This document shows, in pieces, positions 24,156 to 35,102 of a stretch of DNA of 64,000 nt. The position numbers and the translations under genes are program-made. Origin of the DNA: Maratus speciosus (Eukaryota; Arthropoda; Arachnida; Araneae; Salticidae); assembly GCA_963932465.1 (NCBI GenBank), contig OZ010792.1, forward strand, positions 190,615,556-190,679,555, written 5' to 3'. The number at the start of each line of letters is the position of its first letter. The stretch's first letter is position 1. The notes under the pieces are model-generated. The model was not told where the DNA came from. It searched no databases and worked only from the letters and a program-made list of their open reading frames with translations.

Positions 24156-24839
24156 TATTTATAAAACTTCCACCAGACTTTATTCTAAAAATTTCGTTGT
24201 AGATTCTAATCTATTTGTACTATTTATGATAATATCAGAGTTATAGATGTCATGGCAACATATATCCAGCCAGATAGATCTTTGGCAAAACATAAAAACT
24301 TTCACATTAGACGCAAAATAGAGTAGCTGCGGTGCTGTGTTTTATAAACAATAAGGCATTATTGTTTTAAAAAATCATAGATAATAAGACTTATTTTTAT
24401 AATATATTTAATTTCACAAATAAAAATATAATTTTGGCAATCAATTATTAAAGTTATTTTTTAATAATCAAAAAGATGTTTTATATATGGATTTTACTTC
24501 AAGCAAACACTGATGTAAAATAAATTAACCCTTTGTATCACCGTTCTATGCATACCTAAAAGTTTTACTTACTTTTACAGTGAGCATAAAAATACGATTT
24601 TATTTATTGCTGCTATCTTCCAACATAACGATTATTGCTGAAATTTTTTTTAGAATTCTCAACAGAATGATACTGGTGATACTCAGTTAATTTTCTATAC
24701 CAAAGCTGTATTTTTCATTTGAGTGGTTTCGAATGGTTATTGCTAAAATGTACTTCGGAAATTTTGTAATGCATGTATGTGGCATAAAAGACGTAAACAA
24801 TACATATATAATGACTATATGGCACATGATGAGCGTTTC

Positions 24840-25022
24840 GAGTGTATATATATATATGTGTATATAACGCATGCATAAACTTCACAATGATCTTAGCAAT
24901 GTCGTTACTGCAATTTTTGCATAATCAAATTTATAGGGGCCTCTATAACAAAGAAGTTTCCTATTTTCTCAGCCCCAACTTGTTTGAATTACAATCATAT
25001 ATATATATATATATATATTATG
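24840..25022. repeat. Two short TA microsatellites
   Basis: (TA)n-type runs at about 24845-24862 and 24997-25020. Tyr/Ile-rich frames across them are artefacts. Confidence 0.85.
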
Positions 25023-25559
25023 GTAATTAATATCATAAAACATATAAAATTTAATTACTTAATATCGGCATTTCTTTTTATCTTTCATTTTTTTTATTAT
25101 AAATGTTGTGTAATCAAAACAAAATTCAATTCCACCAGTGACTTCGAGTTTGTAATGCGTATTAAATGAAATAAATTAATTTCATTCAGTATTTTCTATA
25201 GTTTAAAGAATATAAAAAGTACTGTATATATTATAAAATATTATATTTTCAACACAAATTTTATTTTGATAAAGATTTGAAAATTTAAACAAAATGTTTC
25301 TTTGGTAATTTTAATGCTTTTAACAAATAGCTAATTTTGAAAAAAAAAATGTGATAGATCGATCATTCAGTTGTCTTCAATATTCTCATTTATTGCAATA
25401 GAAAAGAAAGGTGCAACAAAAATTGAAGTCTACGGGGCATTGCATTTTGATTCAATAAAATTCTTTTGGTATACCCTTGTTATAGCGGCCCCCAAGTTTT
25501 AATTGCGATGTAACGCCGAAGTATATTAACGTTATAGGTGTAAATGATTTTACAACATG

Positions 25560-26072
25560 CATAATTATGACTAAGTGTGACATGAATACGTGTTTACAAC
25601 TGTTCAAGTATGTCATAATGTGACTTCACAACATTGCCACTAGTCACATATTCGTCACAACGTTAATGACAAAATTGTCACAAATCACACAATTTTCACA
25701 AAATTGTCACAATGTGACTTCAAAGCAGTGTCGCTGTCATCACAGAATCATCACAGTGTTAAAGACAATTTCGCCACAAATGACACATATTTCACAAATT
25801 GATCTCAATGTGACTTTAAAGCATTGTCACATTCGTCACAAATTCATCGAAAAGTTAATACCAAAATAGTCACAAATGACACACTTTTCACAAATTAGTC
25901 ACAGAGTGACTTCACAAAGTCGTCACAATGTGACGTCACAAAAGAGCTCTAAAACGGCCATAACGACCTCACATTCTAGTCACAGTGACTTCACATCGAC
26001 GTCACGTGACGTCACATCGACGGTCACAATGTCACAGCGTGACTTCATAACGACGTCGACGTGACGTCACCA
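25560..26072. repeat. Right TGACTTCA / TGACGTCA tandem array
   Basis: About five degenerate units of 90-100 bp, each with CACAATGTGACTT and ATTGTCAC motifs (25620, 25709, 25808, 25905). They merge into a denser GTGACGTCAC cluster at 25925-26070. The half-sites are those of the left cluster at 20984-21085, in the mirrored position relative to the element ends. Ser/Thr/His-rich frames are by-products. Confidence 0.85.
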
Positions 26073-26085
26073 TGCCTTACGGGTA

Positions 26086-27675
26086 TAGAACATAGAATTT
26101 ATGTGTTACATAACTGCAGATTCTTTTTAGTTAATCTTTTGAATATTTACAGAGCGACGAAGTATAAGACAAAAATAAAATTCAAAAAATCATAATTTAA
26201 ATAATGAAGATCAAGCTAGTTCTGTCATAAAGTAAATTAACAGTATTTTTTACTAATCTGTTACTTTCTGATACTTTTTTAAAATCATCTTTTATATTTT
26301 ATACCCTTTACATAATATTCTGTCAATTAAAAAATTAATAAATAAAGTGTCGATGAAAACAGTTTACCTAAGTAAACGCGATTTATTTAAATAATTGTAC
26401 GTACTGAAATAAAAAAAAGTAGAACGTATATCATAATTTAATAATTTTTATTATCATGGGTTCTGTGTTCCAAATTTCTGAGTGTCATGAGCAAAACATA
26501 TTTATTATCAATAATATAAGCACAAAATGATATTTGTTTAATTATGTAAATATTAATTAGTTTAATTTTACGCCGTTTGAATACGAGAAATCTACATGTC
26601 CAAGCACATTTTATTGATTATAAAAATAAGGAACAGATGAAAAAAAAAAAAAAAAGTAAAAGAAAGAAAGAAAGATATTTTAAGGAACTCATTTTTCCGG
26701 TTAAAGTGAAATAGGGTTAAATAACACAAATATACAATGTAGAAGTACAACAAGAAATGACGTAGGAATTACAAGAAAGATGAAGTGAAACAACGTACTT
26801 TACCTTAAAATTTTCAGTGGGATAAAAATTTTATCCAAGGTAGCCATCTTGGTTTTAACCTGGAAACAAAAAATTAAATTTCTCCAGCTTTTTATGGTGA
26901 TTAATCCTCCCCCCCCCCTACTTTTGTAGACATAATCCACCTATATCAATCTATCCGTTTTTAAATCAATCACATTTTAAAACTAATAGGGTTTTAATCG
27001 TGTAATGCTAAGCTTTGACGCTTCACGCCTGTAACAATAAACAAGCTCTTTTCAAGCCGGATACCGCCCTGCCATACTAATATCTCATGACAGGATTACA
27101 ACCAATGAGAAGGCTGTTAAAATCACTCGTTAAAGGGTATTTTTCTGTTCCTATCTGAAAAAGGAGCGTTTATGAATAGTGTTTCTAAAAGGGTTATTTA
27201 GCAAACCAGTCTTTTGTGCAAAATGTCTCTTTTTGATAACACCGACACTCAGAAAGAACGAAAACACGCGTAAAACATTTCGTCTTTTTATTGAATTAAT
27301 AATTCATTCTTTTGAATTAAGGCTGTATATAGATTTAAATACATGCATTTCACTCATTTCAGTTAAAATACATAACAAATGGGAAAAAAAAGTATTTTGT
27401 AAACATACAAACATTTTTTGATAGATAATTGATCTCATTGTCTTGTTAAGTTTAAAGCTCCCATCACATTGTTGATAACATCACTATTGTTTTTTGCCAA
27501 TCTTGTCGATATACCCACTTACGGAACTTTAGCGCAATAAGTCTGTAATTCAGGAAATCCAAAAAGTTACACAAAATGTAACAGTAATTTGTTAATGTAT
27601 TAGTAAAGTGTTGCAATCTATTAAAACGTGTTCTTATAAATCGTATAAAATTGAAGGTTATAAGAAACTGTTAAT
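26086..27675. other. AT-rich sequence, no gene recognised
   Basis: Contains a short A-tract plus (GAAA)n near 26640-26672 and a C-run near 26907. An 80-codon frame at 27179 has no recognisable domain. Confidence 0.45.
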
Positions 27676-27861
27676 TTGAACATAATGAATAATCACTCTC
27701 AAACTTCGACCACCGATGACCAAAAACAAATGCGATCCGCTATCTGGGAACGTTATAATTGTAAACTAAGATCATGCTACTATTTCGCTGAATCTTGTGG
27801 TGCAATGTTTATGGAGAACCCGGCTACGCTTTTCCATACATATTACGTACGCCACGGTTAA
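27676..27861 (+). CDS. Small unrecognised open frame, 61 codons
   Basis: The frame starts ATGAATATAATG, encodes a mostly polar peptide with three cysteines and an aromatic stretch (RSCYYFAESCG), and ends at TAA. Its base composition is more balanced than its neighbours and it is not part of any repeat seen in the window. There is no signal peptide, membrane segment, recognised motif or supporting gene structure. It could be one exon of a host gene, part of an unrecognised mobile element, or chance. Confidence 0.15.
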   Translation: MNIMNNHSQTSTTDDQKQMRSAIWERYNCKLRSCYYFAESCGAMFMENPATLFHTYYVRHG

Positions 27862-30131
27862 TATATTCACTGCACAAAAATCTTTTTTTAATTATTTTTT
27901 TAATAAATCTCAAAAATGAATGATTCACTACGTAGCTTATTGTTTACGTTACTTTATTTAAGCATGATTTCAGAAATAGTTTGTTGATTGGGCAAATCAT
28001 CGTTGCCATCGAAAAATATGCTGAAAAGAGGTCATTTGAGATAGATGGCATTTGTGTTTAGCCAGGTAAGTTTTCTCATACTTTTCTCCAATCGAAATCA
28101 AGTCTAACATGGCTCATCCTATCGCCGACTGATAAGATGCATGGGTTCGCCCTGAATGGTTACCGATACTTTCCTACACTTGGATTTTATTAAAAGTAAG
28201 ATTGTTTTTCCATAGGGGGTGACACTAAATTCTTAAAAAGTAGAATTCCTGTTTTCTAATTTGCTTCCATTGTTGCTTTGACGCGAACAAAATTGAAATC
28301 GTATCGACTGAGTTCAGAATCCCTAAGAGCAAGATTGTATTGATGAATGAGACCCACTTCATAGCTTTAATCTCCTTCCTTAGCGTCAATGCTGAGCGAG
28401 CCAGTTTCGGCCTCAACTCAACTCAACTCCTATTGTTCTCAGCGCCATCTATTGTTTGTAATTAAAACTAAAATCAAGGATCGCAGTAAAAAACTCCTAA
28501 CATCATACATAACCCTCCTGCAGGAATTTATTTTAATATCTGCCCCCGTTGGCAAGTTATTGAATTTTAAATCAGTCAATCTCTTTTGGGACACTCAGTA
28601 GTAATCATAATACTTGGCTTTATATTTACTATTATCACTTCATTTTTTTTTCTCATACAGTAAAAATAACAAAAAATGCTCATTTAAAGTTTTACATACT
28701 TTTACTGAGACTTTTTCAGATTCGATAATATACTATAAAAAAAGTATAACTAGATAGATGTTTCATCTGTTTAATCTTGCTGTAATGCCATGTTTTTATG
28801 AAACTAGATTTTAGGTAAACCACATATTCCTAAAATTTTAGTCAACATTAAAGTTTGTCTTTCAGTAAGCTGCTTTTAATTTAAAACCTTAAGTTTGTGA
28901 AACTCGATGCAACCGGTATTCAATCTAAGGATCTTTTAATTGCAAACCAGTGTGTTATTTCTACATCACTGGAACATTTCTTTTTACCTCTTTATAATCA
29001 TCTCCTGGGGATACGCTAATTTATTTCCATAGGTGTTAATAATTGAATCTGAAACAGTTAAAAAATTGGATAATTATATAATTGCACCTAATATTTGCAA
29101 TTTATAAGGTTTAGATTTTTCAATAGATGATGATCAAGCTCTTCAAACAAGATTAAGACAGAAAAAAATGTAAGTAATAACGCTTTAAAGTTTCATTCTT
29201 GTTAGTGTATACAAATACGAAAAGCCTGGTAGATTTTTTTAAGACAAGAAGTTCGAACGATTTAAAAGTTTCTTTGTTGTTTCACTCAAAAATTTAAAAC
29301 TTAAATATTAAAAAAATATATGATTTTATTAAGTTTTCAAATATTAAGTGTTAAAACAAACATACTTAAAAATATAATGTAAGTTTTTCATTTTCAAAGA
29401 TTTTATGCCCCAATGTTTCATTCTGAAAAACAATTGACAATCTTGTTGAACAGCACAATACTGACAGAATTTCTTGATAAAAAAAAACCCAATTTATAAT
29501 ATTATTATAGTTCATGTTACTGATCAAAGTGAAAACTGCAAACTATTACTTTCAGATTCTAAGATGTTATAAGATAGTATCGCAAGCTGCTTATAGCGAT
29601 TTCTGTGTAATCCTTCTTAGATTATTTAGATAATATAGATGCAAGCCACACAAATAATGCTGTAAGTAAAACTAAAGGATCATAAATCACAAAATATTTA
29701 GCGCGAAAAACTTTTTCTTCAGAGGATTTCTGCAGCATCGCAAGAATTTTCCATTCTTATCTTGTTTGTACTTCAAACATATAAACCAAAATTTTAATTT
29801 TTGAAAGACGGTAGTTTGGCTATAAAACATTTTATTTTATCTTTGTTAAACTTTTAACAGTTGTAATTGACATTATGAGGTTTAAATGTGGTATAAATTT
29901 ACTCGGACTTTAGATTATTTTATATAATATTTTTCCAAAAATAATTGCTGTGTAAAAAATTTATGTGACTTTTTTAAGAGGTTTATGCAAAAGATACATA
30001 TTTTCTTTATAGAAGACCATTTTTAAGAATGTGCTTTATTTTTATTTGAATAAGTTAAACTTTTAATAACTTTACATAATTAAAAAATATAATGAAATGA
30101 AAAAGAATTTAATAAAAGGAAACAGCTTATA
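27862..30131. other. AT-rich sequence, no gene recognised
   Basis: A possible small exon is bounded by an acceptor-like TTTCAG near 27972 and a donor CCAG|GTAAGT at 28065, but its only long frame stops just before the donor. 28100-28600 is slightly GC-richer. 28600-30100 shows nothing. Confidence 0.4.
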
Positions 30132-30329
30132 CAGTATGTTGCAAAACAAATATGCACCCAGATAAAAAATAAGCCACGATCTTGAAATTTGGTATGTAAA
30201 TAGTTTTTGTTTAGATGAACAAATGGTTATAAATTCAAAAAAAAAAAAACATTTTATTGATTAATAGCAACAAAAAGAATATCAATTTCAGTAGGTTATA
30301 AAGTGACATTTGAAAACTATAAAAGCCGA

Positions 30330-30645
30330 TACTCGATGAGGTATGGAGTTTATTAAGTTATCGATGTCTGTCTGCGATAGATTCTGCCATAAGTGAAGCA
30401 ACTGATAATCTAGTTCGGTGGTATGCCGAGACGGCTGAAATCGCCTTTCCAGCATAGCCCAAACATTCTCAGTTGGAGCAAGATCTGGTGAACTGGCAGG
30501 TCGTGAAAGGAAGTTATATCCTTATTGACAATTTTGCTAGAGTCGTGCAGTATGTGGCAGAGCGTTATCTTGCTGATAAATGGCACAGGCGACTTAATAA
30601 CACAGGACGTACCACAGACTGAACTAGTTGGATGTGCCAATCCCA
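30330..30645 (-). pseudogene. Tc1 transposase, C-terminal part (disrupted)
   Basis: The reverse strand reads GAIYQQDNALPHTAR-like sequence (second catalytic Asp codon at 30567-30569). It continues with ASSPDLAPTENVWAMLERRF, where the Glu codon at 30468-30470 is the third catalytic residue, and ends with a typical Tc1 tail (TDIDNLINSIPHRVSAF). This is the DDE nuclease that cuts and joins transposon ends. Two in-frame stops lie between Asp and Glu. The spacing is 32 residues, two fewer than the DD34E of active Tc1 enzymes, implying a small deletion. The N-terminal part is at 33698-34250. Confidence 0.88.
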
Positions 30646-30939
30646 AAACTTTCTTCTATCTTATACATCTTAATATTTCAAAACCTTGTTACACATGTTA
30701 ATACTTCAATATTATTAGTTCAATACTATACCAACTTTGATTTTCATCTTAAATTTCTGCTCAAGTCAATTAAACGGACTAAAAACGAGTTAATCTATAT
30801 CATGATATTTGTTAAAATTATTAATTTTTCCTTATTTTGTTGTTATCAGCTGTTTGCGAATAGCCGGCTTAGCAGGTAGCGAGTTCCCGCCGCTGCATGA
30901 GCCGATGCACAATAGAACAACGAAAAATCAAGAAAAGTA

Positions 30940-32139
30940 TACAAAAATCGCTAGCACAGAGCCCCTTTACCGCGCAAGGATCTGTTGGCCAAAGCCAAAA
31001 ACAAGCACAAAAATTTTGGTTCAATTGTATGCATAATTTTATACGTTGTTCGATGGTACAATAATGAAAATGGCACAGAGATCGGAATTACAGCGCCCCC
31101 TTCTGGCGGAATTTTTTCAAGTTCAGGGAGGACTTGTTTGCCATAGCCAGAAACATGCACAAAAAATTTGGTTCAATTATATGGATAACTTCATACACTT
31201 TTCGATGGTACAATAATGAAAATGGTACAGACATCGCAATTATAGTGCCCCCTACCGGCAGAATTTTTCCAAATTCAGGGAGGACCTTCGTGACATAACG
31301 AAAAACAAACACACAAAATTTGGTTGAATTCTATGCATAACTTCATACACTTTTCGACGGTACAATATTCAAAATGGCGCAAAAATCGCACAAAAATCGC
31401 TATTACAGTGCCCTCTACGGGCGATTTTTTTACAAATTAAGGGAGGGCCTCCTTTCCATAGCCAAGAACTTAAAAAAAAATTTTGTTCAATTCCATGCAT
31501 AACTTCATACACTTTTTGACGGTATAATATTCAAAATCGCACAAAAATTGCTATTACAGCGCCCCCTAACGGCGAATTTTTTGCAAATTCAGGGAGGACC
31601 TGCTTGCCATATCCAAAAACTTAAAATAAAAATTTGGTTCAATTCTATGCATAACTTCATACACTTTTGGACGGTACAACATTCAAAATCGCACAAAAAT
31701 CGCTATTACAGCGCCCCCTACCGGTGAAGTTTTTCCAAATTCAGGGAGGACCAGCTTGCCATAGCTAAAAATTTAAAATAAAAATTTGGTTCAATTCTAT
31801 GCATAACTTCATACACATTTGGATGGTACAATATTAAAAATCGCACAAAAATCGCATTTACAGCGCCCCCTACCGGCGAATTTTTTCCAAATTCAGGGAG
31901 GACCTGCTTGCCATATCCAAAAACTTAAAATAGAAATTTGGTTCAATTCCATGCATAATTCCATACACTTTTGGATGGTACAATATTCAAAATCGCACAA
32001 AACTTGCTATATCAGCGCCCCCTACCGGCGAATTTTTTCCAAATTCCAGGAGGACCTGCTTGCCATAGCCAAAAACATAAAATAAAATTTTGGTTTAATT
32101 CTATGCATAACTTCATACACTTTTTGATGGTACAATGGC
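30940..32139. repeat. 151 bp tandem array, module 1
   Basis: Monomers carry TTCATACACTTTTGGATGGT, then ATTACAGCGCCCCCTACCGG, then TTCAGGGAGGACC. GCGCC landmarks lie near 31093, 31245, 31409, 31560, 31711, 31863 and 32015, giving a period of 151-152 bp. A degenerate leading monomer starts near 30940. Many overlapping frames of 60-90 codons come from the array and are not genes. Confidence 0.95.
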
Positions 32140-32240
32140 GACAGACAGACGGACAGACGGACAGACGGGCGGACGGACAGACGGACGGACAGACGGACGG
32201 ACGGACAGACGGACAGACGGACACACAGACAGACAGACAT
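32139..32240. repeat. GACAGACGG-type microsatellite, module 1
   Basis: About 100 bp of mixed ACAG/ACGG tetramers (GTCY on the complement) directly after the last array monomer. It encodes Cys/Pro/Ser/Val-rich frames on the reverse strand that are artefacts. Confidence 0.95.
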
Positions 32241-32358
32241 TTTCTATAAACATGTTTTTTGTAATCTCTGATCCCTAAAACATGTAAATCCGTCGAAAAC
32301 CGGAAGTCGAAAAAAATTTCGATTACAATACTTTCTTCTATTGAAGATAGAAGAAAGT
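32241..32358. repeat. Conserved tail and hairpin, module 1
   Basis: Starts TTTTCTATAAACATGTTTTT, includes AAATCCGTCGAAAACCGGAA, and ends in the palindrome at 32330-32358 (12 bp arms around a 5-base loop). Nearly identical to 33574-33693. Confidence 0.9.
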
Positions 32359-33478
32359 AAAAATTTGGTTCAATTATATACATAACTCCATACACTTTTC
32401 GATGGTACAATAATGAAAATGGTACAGACATCGCAATTATAGCGCCCCCTTCAGGCGGAATTTTTCCAAATTCAGGGAGGACCTTCGTGCCATGACCAAG
32501 AACAAACACAAAAAATTTGGCTCAATTCAATGCATAACTTCATACACTTTTCGATGGTACAATATTCAAAATGACACAAAAATCGCTATTACAGCGCCCA
32601 CTACCGGCGATTTTTTTCCAAATTAAGGAAGGACCTGCTTGCCATAGCCAAGAACTTAAAGTAAAAATTTGGTTCAATTCTATGCATAACTTCATACACT
32701 TTTGGATGGTACAATGTTCAAAATCGCACAAAAATCACTATTACAGCGCCTCCTACCGGCGAATGTTTTCCAAATTCAGGGAGGATCTGCTTGCCGTATC
32801 CGAAAACTTAAAATAAAAATTTGGTTCAATTCTATGCATAACTTCATGCACTTTTGGGTGGTACACTATTCAAAATCGAACAAAAATCGCTGTTACAGCG
32901 CCCCCTACCGGCGAATTTTTTCCAAATGCAGGAAGGACCTACTTGCCATATCCGAAAACTTAAAATAAAAATTTCGTTCAATTCGATGCATAACTTCATA
33001 CACTTTTGGATGGTACTATATTCTAAATCGCACAAAAATCGCTGTTACAGCGCCCCCTACCGGCGATTTTTTTCCAAATTCAGGGAGGACCTACTTCCTA
33101 TATTCGAAAACTTAATATAAAAATTTGGTTCAATTCTATGCATAACTTCATACACTTTTGGATGGTACAATATTCAAAATTGCACAAAAATCGCTGTTAC
33201 AGCGCCCCCTACCGGCGAATTTTCCCCAAATGCAGGGAGGACCTACTTGCCATATCCGAAAACTTAATATAAAAATTTGGTTCAATTCGATGCATAACTT
33301 CATACACTTTTGGATGGTACAATATTCAAAATTGCACAAAAATTGATATTATAGCGCCCCCTACCGGCGAATTTTTTCCAAATTCAGGGAGGATCTGCTT
33401 GCCATAGCCAAAAACTTATAATAAAATTTTGGTTTAATTCTATACATAACTTCATACACTTTTTGATGGTACAATGGC
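32359..33478. repeat. 151 bp tandem array, module 2
   Basis: Seven more monomers begin directly after the module 1 hairpin. The first monomer of module 2 resembles the second monomer of module 1 (31145-31290): both have the variant CAATAATGAAAATGGTACAG. Module 2 therefore looks like a copy of most of module 1, produced by unequal exchange or by rolling-circle read-through. Confidence 0.93.
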
Positions 33479-33693
33479 GACAGACAGACGGACAGACGGA
33501 CAGACGGACAGACGGACGGACGGACAGACGGACAGACGGACAGACGGACAGACGGACACACAGACAGACAGACATTTTCTATAAACATGTTTTTTGGAAT
33601 CTCTGACCCCTAAAACATGCAAATCCGTCGAAAACCGGAAGTCGAAAAAAATTTCGATTACAATACTTTCTTCTATTGAAGATAGAAGAAAGT
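33478..33693. repeat. Microsatellite, tail and hairpin, module 2
   Basis: The GACAGACGG-type microsatellite runs about 33478-33573. It is followed by the same 120 bp tail as module 1 and a hairpin at 33665-33693. The last 15 bases form the right terminal inverted repeat. Confidence 0.93.
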
Positions 33694-33697
33694 AAAA

Positions 33698-34250
33698 ATA
33701 TCGTCTAAGTACCTGCGATCCATTAGGGTACCTTGCGGCACGAGTAAAAGTGATCAGCTGTCCCAGCAGATTGATCCCCAGAATATTACTCCCGGTGTAA
33801 TAGCAGTGTGCCGCTCAGTAACAAATGCAGGATTGGACCGCTGACCTCTCTGCCTACACACACATGCGGTAGTCACCAGCACTGAGAGAAAAGTGGGATT
33901 CGTCACTCAATATCACATTTCTGCAATCAAACACTGCCCAGCTTGCTCGAGATCGACACCAATCTAGACAATACCACCTATGTTGAAGAGTTAGAAGCAA
34001 TTTCCTAAATGGACGTTGAGAGCTGAACCCAGAGTCGGCCTGAGATCTAAATATGGTATGCCTTGATACCACTGAATCCATATCAACTGGCAAATGGCGT
34101 CAGATAGAGGATGGTGACATTGCTGATATAGATGTGGCTGCTTTTCCGATTGCTCTAATCCTCTCATGAACCCGGAGACGTTCTGAGACACTCCAGCGGC
34201 TGGGCGTGCCCTCTCTGATCCACTGATGCCAACGCCATAGAAATACAATA
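33698..34250 (-). pseudogene. Tc1 transposase, N-terminal and central part (disrupted)
   Basis: The reverse strand encodes SQRPFRKLLLTLQHR and WCRSRASWAVFDCRNVILSD, then ESHFSLSAGDYR. This is the Tc1 motif W..V.FSDESRF.L with the first catalytic Asp codon at 33902-33904. After a one-base frameshift near 33850 it continues ERHTAITPGVIFWGSI and then RRYLDDIF, where the Helentron-like insertion interrupts the gene. Further stops and frameshifts occur upstream (34090-34250), so the DNA-binding region is badly degraded. The C-terminal part is at 30330-30645. Confidence 0.88.
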
Positions 34251-34716
34251 TCGCTTCAACTAAAACTCTAGCTGATACATGTCTTTGACTAATCTGCTTT
34301 TCAGAGGTCTATGGGTCGACCCCTTTCAATGTTAAACCACTATATGTAGTGAAGTCGAGTAACTCTTAAAGTTATAATTCTGTCAAATCCCATGTATCAC
34401 AATCGTAGTCCAGTTCTAATTACTCGTAAATTCGAGTAACAGCTCTTTTAAATGATGCCTTGCTGCGAAATTTCAATGCGCATTGCACACGCCATCATTG
34501 ACCAGCGGTGTTGAAATGGGAATCATTTACATAAATCATCAAATCACATCAGCACGCCAAGTTTCGTAGCTCTGGTTCAGTTCTTTCTGGTTGCATATAT
34601 ATTTTTGCAACAGAGTGTATAATAGAGCAGAGGAGTCTATGCCGGGCACGAAACAGGCTAGGGCTCCATGCTTAAACCAATCTTCGGGAACGAGTGTATT
34701 CGAAATCAAAATACTA

Positions 34717-35100
34717 GGTTGAGCAAAAAGTTCTGGGAAATTTGTGAAAGTTGCGTTGTTATAGGCAAATTAAAAACAAAAGCAACAAGGACTATTCTTT
34801 AAAGTAGAAACCACCATAGTCCACGACTTTCTGCCACTGATCTGCCAGATTCCGGATTTGCTGGCTAAGTTCGTCGCCGTTACCAGCACCTTCATCCTCA
34901 TTAATCTCATCGACGGCTTTCAGAATCGTTAGGCCTTTTCTCTAATAATGCCGGGTCAACACACGCAAATCATACTGTTCAATAGGCATTTTGGAGCCAA
35001 AGTTCCTGAACTCCTATAAATATACCACTAGTACTCCAATATACGATACAAATTCTGGTAACTATTAGATTAAAAATTTCCCAGAACTTTTTGTTCAACC
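34717..35100. mobile_element. mariner deletion derivative (384 bp)
   Basis: Inverted tips GGTTGAGCAAAAAGTTCTGG and (complement of the right end) GGTTGAACAAAAAGTTCTGG extend at least 27 bp with one mismatch. TA flanks both sides (34715-34716, 35101-35102), as in mariner. The interior carries a shortened transposase-like frame on the reverse strand. Confidence 0.9.
34792..34989 (-). pseudogene. mariner transposase remnant: N terminus joined to C terminus
   Basis: From ATG at 34989 (reverse strand) the frame reads MPIEQYDLRVLTRHY, a stop at codon 16, then RKGLTILKAVDEINEDEGAG, then DQWQKVVDYGGFYFKE and a stop at 34792-34794. The start resembles a mariner N terminus, and WQKVVD-x-x-G-x-YF resembles the C-terminal end of mariner transposases. 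All catalytic DDD sequence between them is missing. Apart from one stop the 66 codons are open. It cannot transpose itself but keeps intact TIRs. Confidence 0.75.
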
Positions 35101-35102
35101 TA

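Larger units (their letters stand above)
20971..26083. mobile_element. Putative 5.1 kb element bounded by TGACGTCA-rich ends
   Basis: The left edge reads TA then CCCTCATAGCATG, followed by repeated TGACGTCA. The right edge, reverse-complemented, reads CCCGTAAGGCATGGTGACGT, with TA outside (26084-26085). Similar inverted tips, matching subterminal motifs and TA on both sides suggest one DNA transposon. The tips are short and imperfect, so two separate elements are possible. No transposase was recognised inside. It contains a candidate first exon (22424-22511), a 119 bp tandem duplication and a pogo-like element. Confidence 0.45.
30648..33693. mobile_element. Helentron/DINE/pearl-like composite element, dimeric
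   Basis: Inserted in the Tc1 transposase. The first 15 bases ACTTTCTTCTATCTT (30648-30662) are the exact reverse complement of the last 15 (33679-33693). Inside lie two successive modules, each an array of about seven 151 bp monomers, then a (GACAGACGG)n microsatellite (GTCY on the other strand), then a 120 bp tail ending in a hairpin (ACTTTCTTCTATTGAAGATA and its complement). Module 1 ends at 32358, module 2 at 33693. Terminal inverted repeat, minisatellite core, GTCY microsatellite and 3' hairpin are the architecture described for DINE-1/HINE and bivalve pearl elements. No protein is encoded. The class is inferred from structure. Confidence 0.72.
30132..34617 (-). mobile_element. Defective Tc1-like transposon, split by a Helentron-like insertion
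   Basis: The left tip CAGTATGTTGCAAAAC and the right tip (reverse-complemented CACTCTGTTGCAAAAA) are inverted, with TA at both sides (30130-30131, 34618-34619). On the reverse strand both halves encode pieces of a Tc1 DDE transposase in the right order, separated by the foreign 30648-33693 segment. Removing that segment leaves about 1.44 kb, close to the usual size of Tc1 elements. It is inactive: several stops and frameshifts plus the insertion. Confidence 0.88.

Noticed and set aside
25666..26064. Ser/Thr/His-rich frames
   Set aside because: By-products of the TGACTTCA/TGACGTCA array.
27972..28065. Possible internal exon between TTTCAG and CCAG|GTAAGT
   Set aside because: The only frame without early stops reaches TAG just before the donor, and no homology was recognised.
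32012..33588. Frames of 60-165 codons rich in Cys, Pro, Ser and Val on the reverse strand, and repeated frames on both strands
   Set aside because: They are translations of the 151 bp array and the GTCY microsatellite; the same peptide recurs with each monomer in several frames.
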